A stretch of DNA of 64,000 nt. Origin: Aureobasidium sp. EXF-3400 (Eukaryota; Ascomycota; Dothideomycetes; Dothideales; Saccotheciaceae). The stretch lies in the NCBI GenBank assembly GCA_024195585.1, contig SWBL01000130.1, positions 59,827-123,826 on the forward strand, written 5' to 3'. The position numbers and the translations under genes are program-made. The notes beneath the pieces are model-generated. The model saw only the letters and a list, made by a program, of their open reading frames with translations, was not told the origin of the DNA and searched no databases. Below are positions 32,701-43,037 of the stretch, one piece after another. Position 1 is the stretch's first letter, and every line of letters begins with the position of its first letter.

Positions 32701-34476
32701 ATGCGTTTCCCATTCATCCTTGGCTGTATACTAGCTCTCGCATGCATCTCGGCAGCATCAATCGATGTCTGTTCTACCGCTGTTGGGGACGCCGCTCCAG
32801 AAGCCATATTCCCCAAAACCTCAAGGTTCGCCCTTTTGCTCAAGCCTTTTCGCGGCGTCATTGATCTCTTTTTCAAACGACTCCGTCACAAGGGCCAGAA
32901 GGAGACTGATCGTCAACCCTGGACCATCACTGCTCATCCGACCTATGCCCACCAGACCGATGACGGCTGGAGGGTCCACATTCACGGCAACCTACACCAT
33001 CGACAGCCATACGATGACATCCAGTTGAACAAGATCCTCAATGGTTTCCTCATCCGCACTCGCCTTGAAGTCAAGAAATAGAAATTCTGGGAAAGCGGCT
33101 ACCATACCCTGAACGACACCGAGCTCGCTGTGGGCAGACCTCTGGCACATGAGATTGCCTCAGTACCCATCTGCCATGGTACCATCGGCGCCGTCGTCGA
33201 TGCCTGCGACGAAGGCTCCATCCTCCCCATTGCAACCAACCAGGAAGGCTCCTTTTATGGCACGACCACCGTCTCCAACTCATGTGCTCTTGCGAACAAG
33301 CAGAACACCCTCGATATCCCATCTCAGAAGTTCACCCTGGTCCCTTGCAACCTTCGTTCCGACATCGACAAGAACGTCCAGAACTCTGCAGATGTATTGT
33401 TCGTTCCGCCGAAAGGTGTCACCATCATTGCCGATCTCGACGATGCACTACGTATCACACAAGTATGGAACGTGAAGCAGACACTCTTGAATGTCTTTGT
33501 CCGCCCATTTCTACCATGGAAAGACATGCCTCAAGTCTTGTACGATCTCAAGCAACGCATCGAGGCTGAAGGTCAGAACGTACACATTCATTACCTGACA
33601 GACGCTCCTGAAGCCATCTCCAGCGCTTACACCAATACAATATTCGACCACTATCCCAGAGGATCCTTCGACTTTCGCCCATTGAACTTCACCAAAACCG
33701 AAGAGATGTTCAACGCCCGCAAATACAACATCCAGAGACTCATGAAGAGCTTTCCCCAGCGAAGATTCATCTCGATCGGAGATACCACCAACACCATGAG
33801 TAGGTTTCCGAACGACATGAACGATTACTATCCTCAGATCCAATGCCTCCTGGTTCGAGATGTCTCAGCTACCGAGAGGTCCGACTGGGTCACTCCCGAC
33901 ACCCGCAGTTACCTTGAGCTCGATGACACAGAATACCTCTTTTTCCGCACTCCAGCCGACCTCCTCAGGCTGTCAGGCAAACATCTAGCGTCGCTCGCAC
34001 CCCAGAGCGATGAGATACCAAAGACCTTTGGCTGCTTCGATGCCGATCGCAGACTTGTTCAAGCCATGGAGCCTTCCGGTTCGCGTTGGAACAAAGTCAA
34101 GAGCTACGCTAGGGCGGCGTGGTGGAACATCAAGTGTGCTGCCATTCTACCCTTCTGGAGACCCAATCCCAAGTGTCCCTTTGACCGTATCCCAGGTGAG
34201 GAGTATTACGACGGTACCATTGAGCCAGAAGTGGAGCTGGCACCATACGTCGACAACTTGCCCTTGGAAGAGTTCTTGGGTCGCTCATCGGAGCCACCCA
34301 GACCAGAGGAGGAATATGAACCAGGAGGTCTAGAGGAACCTGAGGACGACCCTGAGGACACTGAAGAGGAGGATTCAGAACATTGCGAGTGTTCAGATGA
34401 CGATGATGAGGACGAAGATGAGGATGAAGATGAGGATGAATATGACGAAGATGACGGAGATGACGATGATGATTGA
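32701..34476 (+). pseudogene. secreted App1-like (DUF2183) phosphatase-family protein interrupted by in-frame TAG
   Basis: The frame starting with the ATG at 32701 has a signal peptide (MRFPFILGCILALACISA). It continues through WRVHIHGNLHHRQP to a TAG at 33079-33081 after 126 codons. Beyond it the same frame is open to 34476 and carries the App1/DUF2183 domain: VTIIADLDDALRITQVW, FVRPFLPWKDMPQVL, FDFRPLNFTKTEEMF and RFISIGDTTNT. The DLDDA element replaces the DxDxT of yeast App1 phosphatidate phosphatase; secreted relatives often have DIDDI there, so activity is uncertain. An acidic Asp/Glu tail (from about 34360) ends the protein. There is no ATG in frame between the stop and the domain core. 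Either the gene is inactivated by one base, or a weak 54-nt intron (33071-33124, GTCAAG..CCGAG) removes the stop without shifting frame. Confidence 0.65.
34390..34473 (+). repeat. imperfect GAY/GAR trinucleotide tract encoding an acidic tail
   Basis: Runs of gatgaggac/gaagatgag units with few interruptions encode Asp/Glu at the C-terminus of the App1-like protein. Such tracts are prone to length change. Confidence 0.7.
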
Positions 34477-35055
34477 TGAGCAGGTCTCTGTCGAAGGGAT
34501 TGTCATGATTGTTACAGAACCCTAGAACCAAAACACTCCGCCACAGCTTTGTTCTTGTTCCATGTCCCAACGTGACCAAATGCTCCTATGTGATACATCC
34601 TGCCGCATATCCCCTTTTCCACCGAACTTCTTCAAAGTCGGCTTGGAAGACTCTGGGTCCCAGCATACCAACACTCATGGCAAAGTGTATGTAGTTGCAC
34701 TGATGACCACCTCAGATCTTAGAGATGGGGACAAAGAAAGGGGCACAGGAGTATCGAGAAGAGACGGAGTGCATTGAGAATATGTGTTCTCATAAACTCT
34801 AACCATACTTGTGATATTCTAACATGCTACAGTACCCGTCTTGCCTCACAAGCAATAACACTAATATCGATGCATACCTCATCTCATGCCACCATAAGAA
34901 AAACGCCATAACACCATCGAATATCTATAGCCCCGTCAACGCCTAATAAGCTCCTTGTCCATCCATGATCCTACGAAGAATGATATTCATCATGCTCTGG
35001 AAAATCGACACCCACATCTTGGTATCTAATACTCGTGCCTCGGTAATCAATGCTT
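34477..35055. other. convergent 3' region
   Basis: Tail-to-tail interval between the App1-like gene and the HAD/RGG gene. No gene seen; several A/T-rich stretches suitable for polyadenylation near 34790-34960. Confidence 0.5.
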
Positions 35056-36783
35056 CTAATACTGCATACCCGCACCACCATAGTTTTCCTGACGATCATC
35101 CAGCGATCTGTAATTGGCACCTCTTCCTCTTCCACCTCTACCTCCCCTACCGGATCTGTTGTTTCCTCTACCTCCTCTACCACGGCCACCTCTGTTGTTA
35201 TTGCCATTGGGCTTAGAGACACCACCGCCTCTGCTGTTGTGACCAGAGTAATTGCCACGGTTGTTGTAGTTTTGACCCGGTCCAGTGGGGATATTGGGGC
35301 CGAATTGCATGGCTGTGGGGTCGAGTTGTGAGGGATGATGTTGTTGTTGTTGTGATTGTTTCGGGGCTTCTGAGCCCAGAGCTGGGAAGTCTTCATCGCG
35401 GTGTTTGCGTGGTTGTTGAGAGCGAGGTTTGTTGGCGTAGGAGTGATTGTCTTGATCAGCGTCTTCTCTCTCGATGCGCAAGAGGACTTTTTCGCCGACT
35501 ACGGTCTCGAATTCGAAGGATTGGTCGGGGCTGAGTGTTTGCCAGTTTGAGATGTACTTTGCATCGATTGGACGGGCGTTGTTGCGGAGAGAGATTACGA
35601 CGGTGGGGGTTGGGTTTTCGGAGTAGAAGCGTGCTCGGGGGTCGGCAGGCTCGACTCGGGCGGCCCATAGTTTGTTTTCGAAGTAGGAGATGCCTGTTAC
35701 TCTCCACGTTACGCGGTGACCGAGGCCTCCAACCTTATTGAGGATGCTCTGGGGAGCGGGACGGGGAGTGATGAGGATGTTGTTTGCTAGAGTACGCCAG
35801 TCGCGATCAGGAGTGTTCTTTGCTAGAGCAGCAAAGCGCGCGGTATCTTCAGGAGAGATGAGGTAGCCGGTGTAGAAAACATTGCGCTTGATACACAGAG
35901 GACTCAGGCCAGGCACGTCTCCGTCCAGTACAGCCTGATTGTGTGTATTGATCATACGTTGGACCTCTGACACTTCCACAAGAGGATCGAGGGTTGTAGA
36001 TTCCTCTGTGACTTGTACGACATCGGCCTGGATGGGTGAACGGGAGGAGACGGTGTGATTGAAGGTTTCGAAGAAGTCGCGGAATGCTTTGGTACTGGGT
36101 TGAGGTTAGTATGGCATGCATTGACAAGACTAGAGAAGAGCCTACTGTTTTGGGCGATCCTCGTAGATGCGAATCTCCTCAGCGTCCGAGTAGGTACAGA
36201 CAAGGTCGCGCAACAAGTCCTGCTTGAAGAGCATGGTCGATGAGAAACGCTGGCCAGAGGGACCAACAGCTGGCTTCAGACAGACCATGTCAAACTCGAG
36301 TTTCTTTGCTCTGAACATACGAGTGACCAAGTCGGCGAAGCCTCTCTCGTTGCGACCAGTCAAGAGAACTGTAAGAGCATCCTTCTGCTCCATGGATAGG
36401 CGCACAAGATCGACGATATTCTCATTCCACCAACCTGACCAGGCCGTCTTCTCCTCCTCTTCTGCACCCTTGCCCGTCGAGGCTAGGATGTTCGCATCAT
36501 GCCACCAGCCGCCGGTCGAGATCTGTTCGAGTGCTTGCAGTGTTCCTATGCTCGGACTGGCCCAGACCTGCTTGTTGGGCAAGGGACTGCAGAACAGTGT
36601 GTTGTCAAAGTCGTAGACGTGGATGGCCCTGATCTTGTCCATATCCGGGAGAACGGTGGGGTCCTGACATGACCATCGCTTGAGTGCTGTGACGGTATGT
36701 GTTGCGCCTCGATCCATGGTGGGGGTGCTGGGCGAGCGGCGCGCGATTGAAGACAAGTAACGAGCGACGGGAGAAATGCGCAT
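35056..36783 (-). CDS. HAD-superfamily protein of the Swiss Army Knife RNA-repair type with RGG tail
   Basis: Two exons (36783-36146 and 36094-35056) give 558 residues. The 51-nt intron has a perfect TACTAAC branch site (36105-36111 on the opposite strand). The HAD domain (about residues 45-230) starts with VYDFDNTLFCSPLPN, the DxD nucleophile motif; TVLLTGRNERGF supplies motif II Thr/Ser, and YSDAEEIRIYEDRPKH the acidic motif III/IV. GWWHDANILASTGKG is typical of the fungal HAD_SAK_1 group, related to polynucleotide-repair phosphatases. The central region is uncharacterised. The last 90 residues hold many RGG/RGR repeats (GGRGRGGRGNNR), an RNA-binding and arginine-methylation signature. Start may be the second Met (residue 23). 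Role inferred: RNA end processing or an RNA-bound phosphatase. Confidence 0.85.
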
Positions 36784-36975
36784 ACAATTTAGAAGTTTAC
36801 ACGCGACTCAGCTTATCGGGTGTCTATGACGAGAACAAAATGTTTAGGAAGCTGCGACTGGAATTGAGGCCGAGCCGATCACTAAGGGTCGGCCCGTCCC
36901 TGCATGACGCTGCTTTCTTGCAACCAACTTGTCGAATCCAACCATGTTCCTTCCTCTCCAGTCCTCCTTTGCCGC

Positions 36976-37779
36976 ATGGAATTGGAGCATGACGACGACC
37001 CATTAATCGGCTTCCGCATCAAGGGCAAGGCCAAACTGCGAGATGCCCCTCAAGATACCTGTGTCATCTGTCTGGATCCCGTCACCGAACGCGCCGTCGC
37101 CGTACCTTGCAACCACCTGAACTTCGACTTTCTCTGTCTATGCAGCTGGACACAAGAACAACCGACCTGTCCACTATGCAAAACCCCTTTAACTGCCATC
37201 GAGTACGACTGGCGTTCCCCGACAGATCGCAAAGTCTACACCATCCCTAAACCAGAGGACAACCCCAAGCCAAATGCTGGCGCAACCACCACATCTCGCT
37301 TCCGCCCACCTCGCAGACGACCTGCCCCACCGCACCGTCCGCTTCACACAAACCCAGATGCTGCTCTGGCTTTCCGTCGTCGCATCTATGCAGACCAAAA
37401 CTACAGTCTGCACGTAGGCGCAAACCGTACCTCGCAATACCGCAACTTTACACCCGCCACCTTCACCACCTCTGCACCTCTCCAGTCCCGGGCTCGTCTG
37501 TTCATGCGTCGCGAGTTCCAAGTCTTTGACTTCTTGGCTGAGAACAATGCCAGACTTGGTTTTTTGATCGAGTATATTGTGGCTATTCTCAAGACGACCG
37601 AAATCAAAGATGCTTCTGGCTCGGCGAGTACTCTGGTCGCCGAGTTTCTGGGAGCCAATGCTGCGTCGCTGTTTTTGCACGAGCTGGAGGCTTGGTTGAG
37701 GAGTCCGTATGAGCGGTTAGAGGACTGGGATCGTCATGTTCAGTACGCGTATAAGCGGCCTAGGTACTTGAACGGATGA
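36976..37779 (+). CDS. RING-finger protein with Topors-like C-terminal region
   Basis: Single exon, 267 residues from the ATG at 36976; the frame is open to an earlier ATG at 36904, but the extra 24 residues look like leader. The RING has CVICLDPVTERAVAVPC, NHLNFDFLC and CPLCKTP (about residues 28-75), a C3HC4 set. Beyond it, RRRIYADQNYSLHVGANR and ARLFMRREFQVFDFL match the conserved helical region found after the RING in Topors-type ubiquitin/SUMO E3 ligases of fungi. A basic proline-rich linker (RPPRRRPAPPHRPLH) joins the two parts. Probably nuclear; substrates are unknown. It is divergent from the HAD/RGG gene, with only about 190 bases between the two starts, so the promoter is shared. 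Confidence 0.85.
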   Translation: MELEHDDDPLIGFRIKGKAKLRDAPQDTCVICLDPVTERAVAVPCNHLNFDFLCLCSWTQEQPTCPLCKTPLTAIEYDWRSPTDRKVYTIPKPEDNPKPNAGATTTSRFRPPRRRPAPPHRPLHTNPDAALAFRRRIYADQNYSLHVGANRTSQYRNFTPATFTTSAPLQSRARLFMRREFQVFDFLAENNARLGFLIEYIVAILKTTEIKDASGSASTLVAEFLGANAASLFLHELEAWLRSPYERLEDWDRHVQYAYKRPRYLNG

Positions 37780-37967
37780 TGGTCATCACAAGGAACTGGA
37801 AATATGGTGCAGTTCAAGTCGATGTGCATTTCAAGAATTCTCCACGAACTCTTGACTAGCACTTTTCACCTGTTGGTTCAGAAGGCTAGCGAATATAAAC
37901 AGTTGCAAGTCTTCAACTCTCAATCTAACATACGAAATAATGTATAATCTACACTGCAACCACAACT

Positions 37968-39320
37968 CTACAGATCAATCTTCGTAGCAACCATACTCTC
38001 AGACATGAACCCAGTAACAAACAACCAACCCTTTTTCTTTCCTCCCTCTTTCTTCGGATCGATACCCACGATAATCGCAGCACTAGCAGTGCGCAGTTTC
38101 GCTCCGTCATCAGCAAACACCAACTTCTTCTCCCACTCTCCCTCTGCCTGTCCATCTTGCTTGAACTGAGCACTGCTGCTAGAACTCTGACGCTGAACCA
38201 ACCACACATAAGCCGGATCCTTCGCCGTAGAATCCTTAGCATGACCCGCCAAATCAATCCCCCTAGCCAACCCAGCAAGCACATACCCACTCCTATCGTC
38301 ATCCTCCGTAGCCCAACGATCCAGATACCAAGAAGGATTATCCAAAGTACTGTCCAGATGAATGCTTTCCTCCACCGTCAACGTCCCATTTCCAGCAGCA
38401 GCGCATCGATAGAGAATTCCTCGTTCGGCGCTCACAACAGTAATTTCCTCAGTCCCCTGCACCCTTCCCAATCCATTATTATTCTTAATCCCAGTGAGTG
38501 CCTTACTAACTTTCAATCCCACAGACTCAGTAGCAGCTAAATCAGTAACTTCCACAAACATAGTGCTCGACCACTTCACCGGCGCCACCATCTCCAATTC
38601 CCTCATCAACCCCTCTCTATAAAAATGATCATTAGTAACGTAAAACTCTGTCGCTGATACCGCTAAAATATCATTGGGGGTTTCGATGAGAGGGTGGCTG
38701 ATTGTGCGGATATGCTTTACAGTGCTGCTGCCAATCACGTGTCTGAAAAGCTCTATCCTCGAATGCGATTTTGTAATGTGTTCGCGGCGAGAAGCAACGT
38801 ATTCAGGGTTTGGGAAATGGTTGACTGCGAATATGTAGACGGCGTTTTTGTTGGACGGGTCGGGGAGGATGTCGATGCCATGCGTAACGAATGTTTTGTC
38901 GAAGTTTAGGAAGGAGAGGCGGATGGATTTTTTCGTCTTTGCAATATTTGTTAGCTTCAATTCTTCGGGTATGAGGGAAGGGAGGAGATAGGGATAGCAA
39001 ACCTCAGGATCAATGACATGGAAACTCCCCTGCGTACTCTCTCGCGGAGGCTCAAAGTTTCCAAGCGGAGGAAACCATCCAAATCGTGTATATCTATCTT
39101 CACAAGCCGTGAATAATAGATTGGCAGGTGCGTAGTAATGCAAATCTTCACAATGCATCGTATCGTCAATCGTCACATAATCCACAGCATTCGCAATGGT
39201 GGATACAGGAACACTTCTTCCCACTCCCAGAACCTTGAGTTCGTGGCGGATGGAGGGCGCAATGTAAGAAGATAGAGCTGCTAGAGCTGCCACTGAGGCA
39301 ATGGTGATGACTCCTGGCAT
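37968..39320 (-). CDS. paraoxonase/arylesterase-like six-bladed propeller protein
   Basis: Single exon, 450 residues. It starts with a hydrophobic stretch (ITIASVAALAALSSYIAPS) that could be a signal anchor, as in animal paraoxonases where the signal is retained. Family motifs are THGIDILPD, VYIFAVNHFPNPEY, ISHPLIETPNDILAVS, EFYVTNDHFYREG and a late PSWYLDRWATED. The Asn/Asp residues in PNDI and TNDH are the expected calcium ligands, and the His in THGID and VNHF correspond to active-site-side histidines. The reaction may be lactone or ester hydrolysis. Insertions of Ser and Lys (QSSSSSAQFK) near the C-terminus are specific to this protein. Secreted or ER-luminal membrane location is inferred. 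Confidence 0.85.
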   Translation of the reverse strand: MPGVITIASVAALAALSSYIAPSIRHELKVLGVGRSVPVSTIANAVDYVTIDDTMHCEDLHYYAPANLLFTACEDRYTRFGWFPPLGNFEPPRESTQGSFHVIDPEVCYPYLLPSLIPEELKLTNIAKTKKSIRLSFLNFDKTFVTHGIDILPDPSNKNAVYIFAVNHFPNPEYVASRREHITKSHSRIELFRHVIGSSTVKHIRTISHPLIETPNDILAVSATEFYVTNDHFYREGLMRELEMVAPVKWSSTMFVEVTDLAATESVGLKVSKALTGIKNNNGLGRVQGTEEITVVSAERGILYRCAAAGNGTLTVEESIHLDSTLDNPSWYLDRWATEDDDRSGYVLAGLARGIDLAGHAKDSTAKDPAYVWLVQRQSSSSSAQFKQDGQAEGEWEKKLVFADDGAKLRTASAAIIVGIDPKKEGGKKKGWLFVTGFMSESMVATKIDL

Positions 39321-39768
39321 GGTTGACTGATGGACGATGTTGACAGAGAAATAGGAAACATGAACAATCGGGAAGAGGTTCAGGGATGGTCGACGAACGT
39401 TGTGGAGTTGAGATGACGCCGGTGTGAATTTAGTTTGAGTTCAATGAACGATCCGGGGCTGCCATATCGCGGAGATACGGAGATGTGTATGGATAATAGG
39501 ATAAAAGCATCGAGGATGTGGATACTGCACGGGCTAATATCTATGGAGCACATGAACGATCACTCTTGACGGCGTTGTGACAGTCCGAGCAAAACACACG
39601 GACGAGCCTTTCAGACACAAGAAACACTTTCGTCACATTTCATCAGCAACATGGAAAGAAGAAAGTTATCATTGTCTAGCGACAGCAGTAAGCTATACGA
39701 AACTAGCTCGACTACCGTGATACCATTTCCATCCTCTTCCAAAAAGTCTTTTCTCGTTTCTTTTCTTT

Positions 39769-40158
39769 CTAACCAGATTCATTCTCAAACCATCGCGGTC
39801 TCTTACTTTCCCATTCAATTAGACATTCGATTCGTCTAGATAACGCAGAGAATTGCAAGAAGGTGTGCTTGGAGTTGAGAATAGCCTGATACTGATCTGG
39901 TTCGCACCTCAGAAGCCTAGCTGAACTAGACAATTGAGGCCGATGATCAACAGTTGATATGTGGTGTATCTTGAGACATTGCGAGTGGTAAGCTTGTGTT
40001 GATTGTTGTGTCTCAAGAGCTGTGGTGAAAAGAGTTCTGCAGCTTCCACAAGCCACTGCAGGGTAGGGTGATGTTGTATCGCTCTCGGCAGTCAAATCAA
40101 GGTCGGATTCGAAAAAATGTATGCCGGCCTTGACTTGAAGGTGTCGATCAAGGGTCAT
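39769..40158 (-). CDS. possible small hypothetical protein, 129 aa
   Basis: Open frame from the ATG at 40158 (frame open to 40218). It contains one Cys pair (VACGSCRTLF) and ends in a charged tail (EWESKRPRWFENESG). There is no recognisable family and no supporting splice pattern; it lies in the 1.3-kb interval between the paraoxonase-like gene and DHH1. It may be chance. Confidence 0.3.
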   Translation of the reverse strand: MTLDRHLQVKAGIHFFESDLDLTAESDTTSPYPAVACGSCRTLFTTALETQQSTQAYHSQCLKIHHISTVDHRPQLSSSARLLRCEPDQYQAILNSKHTFLQFSALSRRIECLIEWESKRPRWFENESG

Positions 40159-40649
40159 TGTGAGGGGTGCAGTGTGAACAAACAGATGAAGGGGGTGGAA
40201 AGAGCAAGGTAAAAACAAGGCAGTCGGCTGACCTAGGCACAGCCGAATCTGGTCTCAACACAGACTGTCTTGCGGGTAGAGGGGAAAGGGGGAAACGTAA
40301 TGGTACATGTGCATGAAAACAGTCGGGAGATGGAAAGGCATTCGTCATGTCGAGATGGCGTATGAAGTCGGTCGGAAAGATGTAGGTTGTTCTGGTCTGC
40401 TCTCTGCGAGAGCGCGCGTGAGTGGTGATATTGAAATAGAGGCGTCGACGTTGTGCTGGACCGGAAGGAGGATAGAGTAACTTCGTGGTAGCGTGGCGAA
40501 AACAATCCATATCTTAGAGAGCTTTTTCCTTTCTCCTCATTCCCATCGTGAGAATGCAAATAGACCCAATCCGGGTCAAACTCCGTGAAAACGCCAGAAA
40601 TACGCCAGATAGCCCAATTAAGAAAGTCATAACCTGATTACCTGCTAGG

Positions 40650-42325
40650 CTATTGTCCCTGAGGCTGAGGGAAGCTCTGAGGTGTGGGGAAAGCGTTGGG
40701 CTGAGAGAAGCCACCTTGAGGGTAAGAAGGAGCTTGCTGTTGCTGCGCTGGTGCGCCGAATGCTTGCTGATTGTACTGAGCCTGCTGTTGTTGGAAGCCG
40801 CCCTGGCCGCCCTGACCGCCTTGAGAGGGGTACTGGTTGCGAGGAGGGCCTCTTCTCTGACCTTGATGGCCTTGTTGACCTTGGTAGTTGCCACCGCGGC
40901 CGCCACGGTAGCCCTGCTGGTGGTGCTGACGGCGCTCTTGAGGCTGTTGATGCAATTGCGGGGCGCTGGTGATGGGGCGAGGAATATTCTCGGGGGTGTC
41001 GTAGACGTAAAGGCCCTTGTCGATGTGCTGAGGAATGGGCTTGATCTCAGTGCCCAACTCCTGCTCGATTCTGTAGAGGTTGAAGCGGTCCTCCCAGTTG
41101 ATCAAGTTAATAGCAAGACCCAAGTGACCGAAACGGCCAGAACGACCGATACGGTGAAGGTAGGTCTCGGCGTTCTTAGGGAAATCGAAGTTGATGACGA
41201 CGTTCACAGCCTGGATATCGATACCACGAGTGAGAAGATCGGAACAGACAAGGTTGCGGCAGTGGCCAGCGCGGAAGTCGTGGAAAACACGGTTACGGTT
41301 GTGTTGGAGCATGCGTGCATGCGAGTAGAAGCATGAGTAGCCGAGCTCGGTGACCTTCTTGGCCAAAAGCTCAACACGAGTGGTTGAGTTACAGAAGATG
41401 ATGGACTGGTTGATCTGGAGACGCGAGAAGAGGGTGTTGAGACAGTGGACCTTCTGCTTTTCCTCGACAAAGGCGTAGTACTGAGTGATACCACGTAGTG
41501 TCAACTCATCCATGAGGTTGATCTCGTGGGGGTCCTTCATATGCTTATCCTTGAATTCCTTGACAATGACAGGGAAAGTGGCCGAGAAGAGCATGACCTG
41601 GCGGTCCGGAGGGTGGAATGAGAGCAACTGATCAATAGTCGAGGTGAACTCAGGAGAAAGAAGCTTGTCGGCCTCGTCCATGACAAAAGTCTGGGCGGTC
41701 GACAGGTCGGCAACACCACGGCTGGCAAGATCCAATATTCTGCCAGGGGTACCAATAAGAACGTGTACAGCCTCGTTCAAGCGGATAATGTCATCCTTCA
41801 AGCCAGTACCTCCAGTAGTGACCATGACATTGACACCAAGATGTTTTCCAAGCGTCTTACACACCTGCGATGTCTGGAGAGCCAGTTCTCGCGTAGGTAC
41901 CAGAATCAAGGCCTGGATCTTGCTGTTCTTGGGGTTGACACGTTCGAGAGTGGGAATGATGAAAGCGGCTGTCTTTCCGGTACCGTTCTTTGCGCGGGCA
42001 AGTACATCTCTGCCGGTAAGAGCAACGGGGATAGCTTCTTCTTGGATGGGCGAGGGCTTTTCAAAGCCGGATTCGAAAATGCCCATAAGCAGTTCGCGCT
42101 TGAGGTAAAAGTCTTCAAATTCGAGACCCTTGGTCGCGGTAACATCTTCTGTTTGGATTCTGCCGTCCTTGGCAGGTACCTTTAGTCCTGACCTCCAGTT
42201 GCCGTCTGCCTGAGATGATTCACTGAGGAAGGTATGGTCAGCGCGCGGTTCCGGAGAGAAGGTGGATCGGTATCGACATACTTGAGCGAGGCAGCTTCGA
42301 GCTGATTTGCAAGTTGATCCGCCAT
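40650..42325 (-). CDS. DHH1: DEAD-box RNA helicase Dhh1 (DDX6 family)
   Basis: Two exons (42325-42282 and 42222-40650) over a 59-nt intron give 538 residues. Dhh1 represses translation and activates mRNA decapping in P-bodies. The helicase core is complete: [14 protein letters not shown] (Q motif), AKNGTGKT (motif I), PTRELA (Ia), TPGR (Ib), DEAD (II, in VMDEADKLL), SAT (III), [15 protein letters not shown] (IV), DLLTRGIDI (V) and HRIGRSGR (VI). The N-terminus [20 protein letters not shown] is specific to Dhh1. The C-terminal 110 residues are rich in Gln, Gly and Arg ([19 protein letters not shown]), longer than in yeast and suited to condensate formation. A 712-bp head-to-head interval separates it from the rhomboid gene. 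Confidence 0.96.
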
Positions 42326-43037
42326 TGTATGTTATGTTGTGTGAGTTATGGTGGTGGGGGAGGAAAAAGAGAAGTAAGCTCGAAGGACACGCAATGCTAG
42401 GAAAGGCGTCGAGAGATTTGGCGTGGATGCGAGAGTGAATGCTCGTAGTGAAGAGATGAGCCGAGTATGGTAGGTGCGAATCGGAGAAGGGTGAGTTTGT
42501 TGTTGCTGGTTTGCGTGGGTGAGCTGTCGCTTGTGTCGGACAAGGAGAGGTTCGTCGTGGTTCGTGTCACGCAGGATTCACGTCAATGCAGGAGCGGGTT
42601 CGAGCGGCGGTGTTGTTTGTAAGTCTAGAGTGGGATCGAGGGAGAAGCGAATTGGCGATAGATCAAGCGGGGTGCACGATAAGGCGGCGAGGAGGATCAA
42701 GTTAAGATGGTAGAAAGTCGTCGTGCGCGCCGCTTCCATGTGGAACATCAAGCTGTGAAATCGCGCCTTGGCACCCCTCGGCCAATCACGGAACCTCACC
42801 TTTCGATATAGCAACTATACCTTCCTTACTGCTCTTCTTGAGATATATCTAGGACACCCATTCTTGAGCCCAAGCTACAGGAAAACTCAAGAGGTGAAGC
42901 AATTGTCGGGACAGCTCCGTCTAGCTAAGCGCTCACCAGCATTTCGTGCCGCACCCTTGCAGGCAAACATCCGATGCCCCGATAGTACTCTCTATATATT
43001 GTTTCAACTGAACTTCCTTGCTCAACTTCCCATCACA
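42326..43037. promoter_or_regulatory. shared divergent promoter of DHH1 and the rhomboid gene
   Basis: Both genes start outward from this 712-bp interval. The frame of the rhomboid gene is open from 42768, but the part before 43038 lacks family similarity and precedes the mitochondrial targeting sequence. A TATATA string occurs near 42998. Confidence 0.5.

Noticed and set aside
34390..34473. Repeated GAT/GAA units as a possible repeat array or CRISPR
   Set aside because: They are in-frame codons of an acidic tail; units are 3-9 bases with no spacers, so not a CRISPR array.
40653..41336. 227-codon plus-strand frame
   Set aside because: Antisense to the DHH1 helicase core and its low-complexity tail; the long frame is a by-product of GC-rich codon use.
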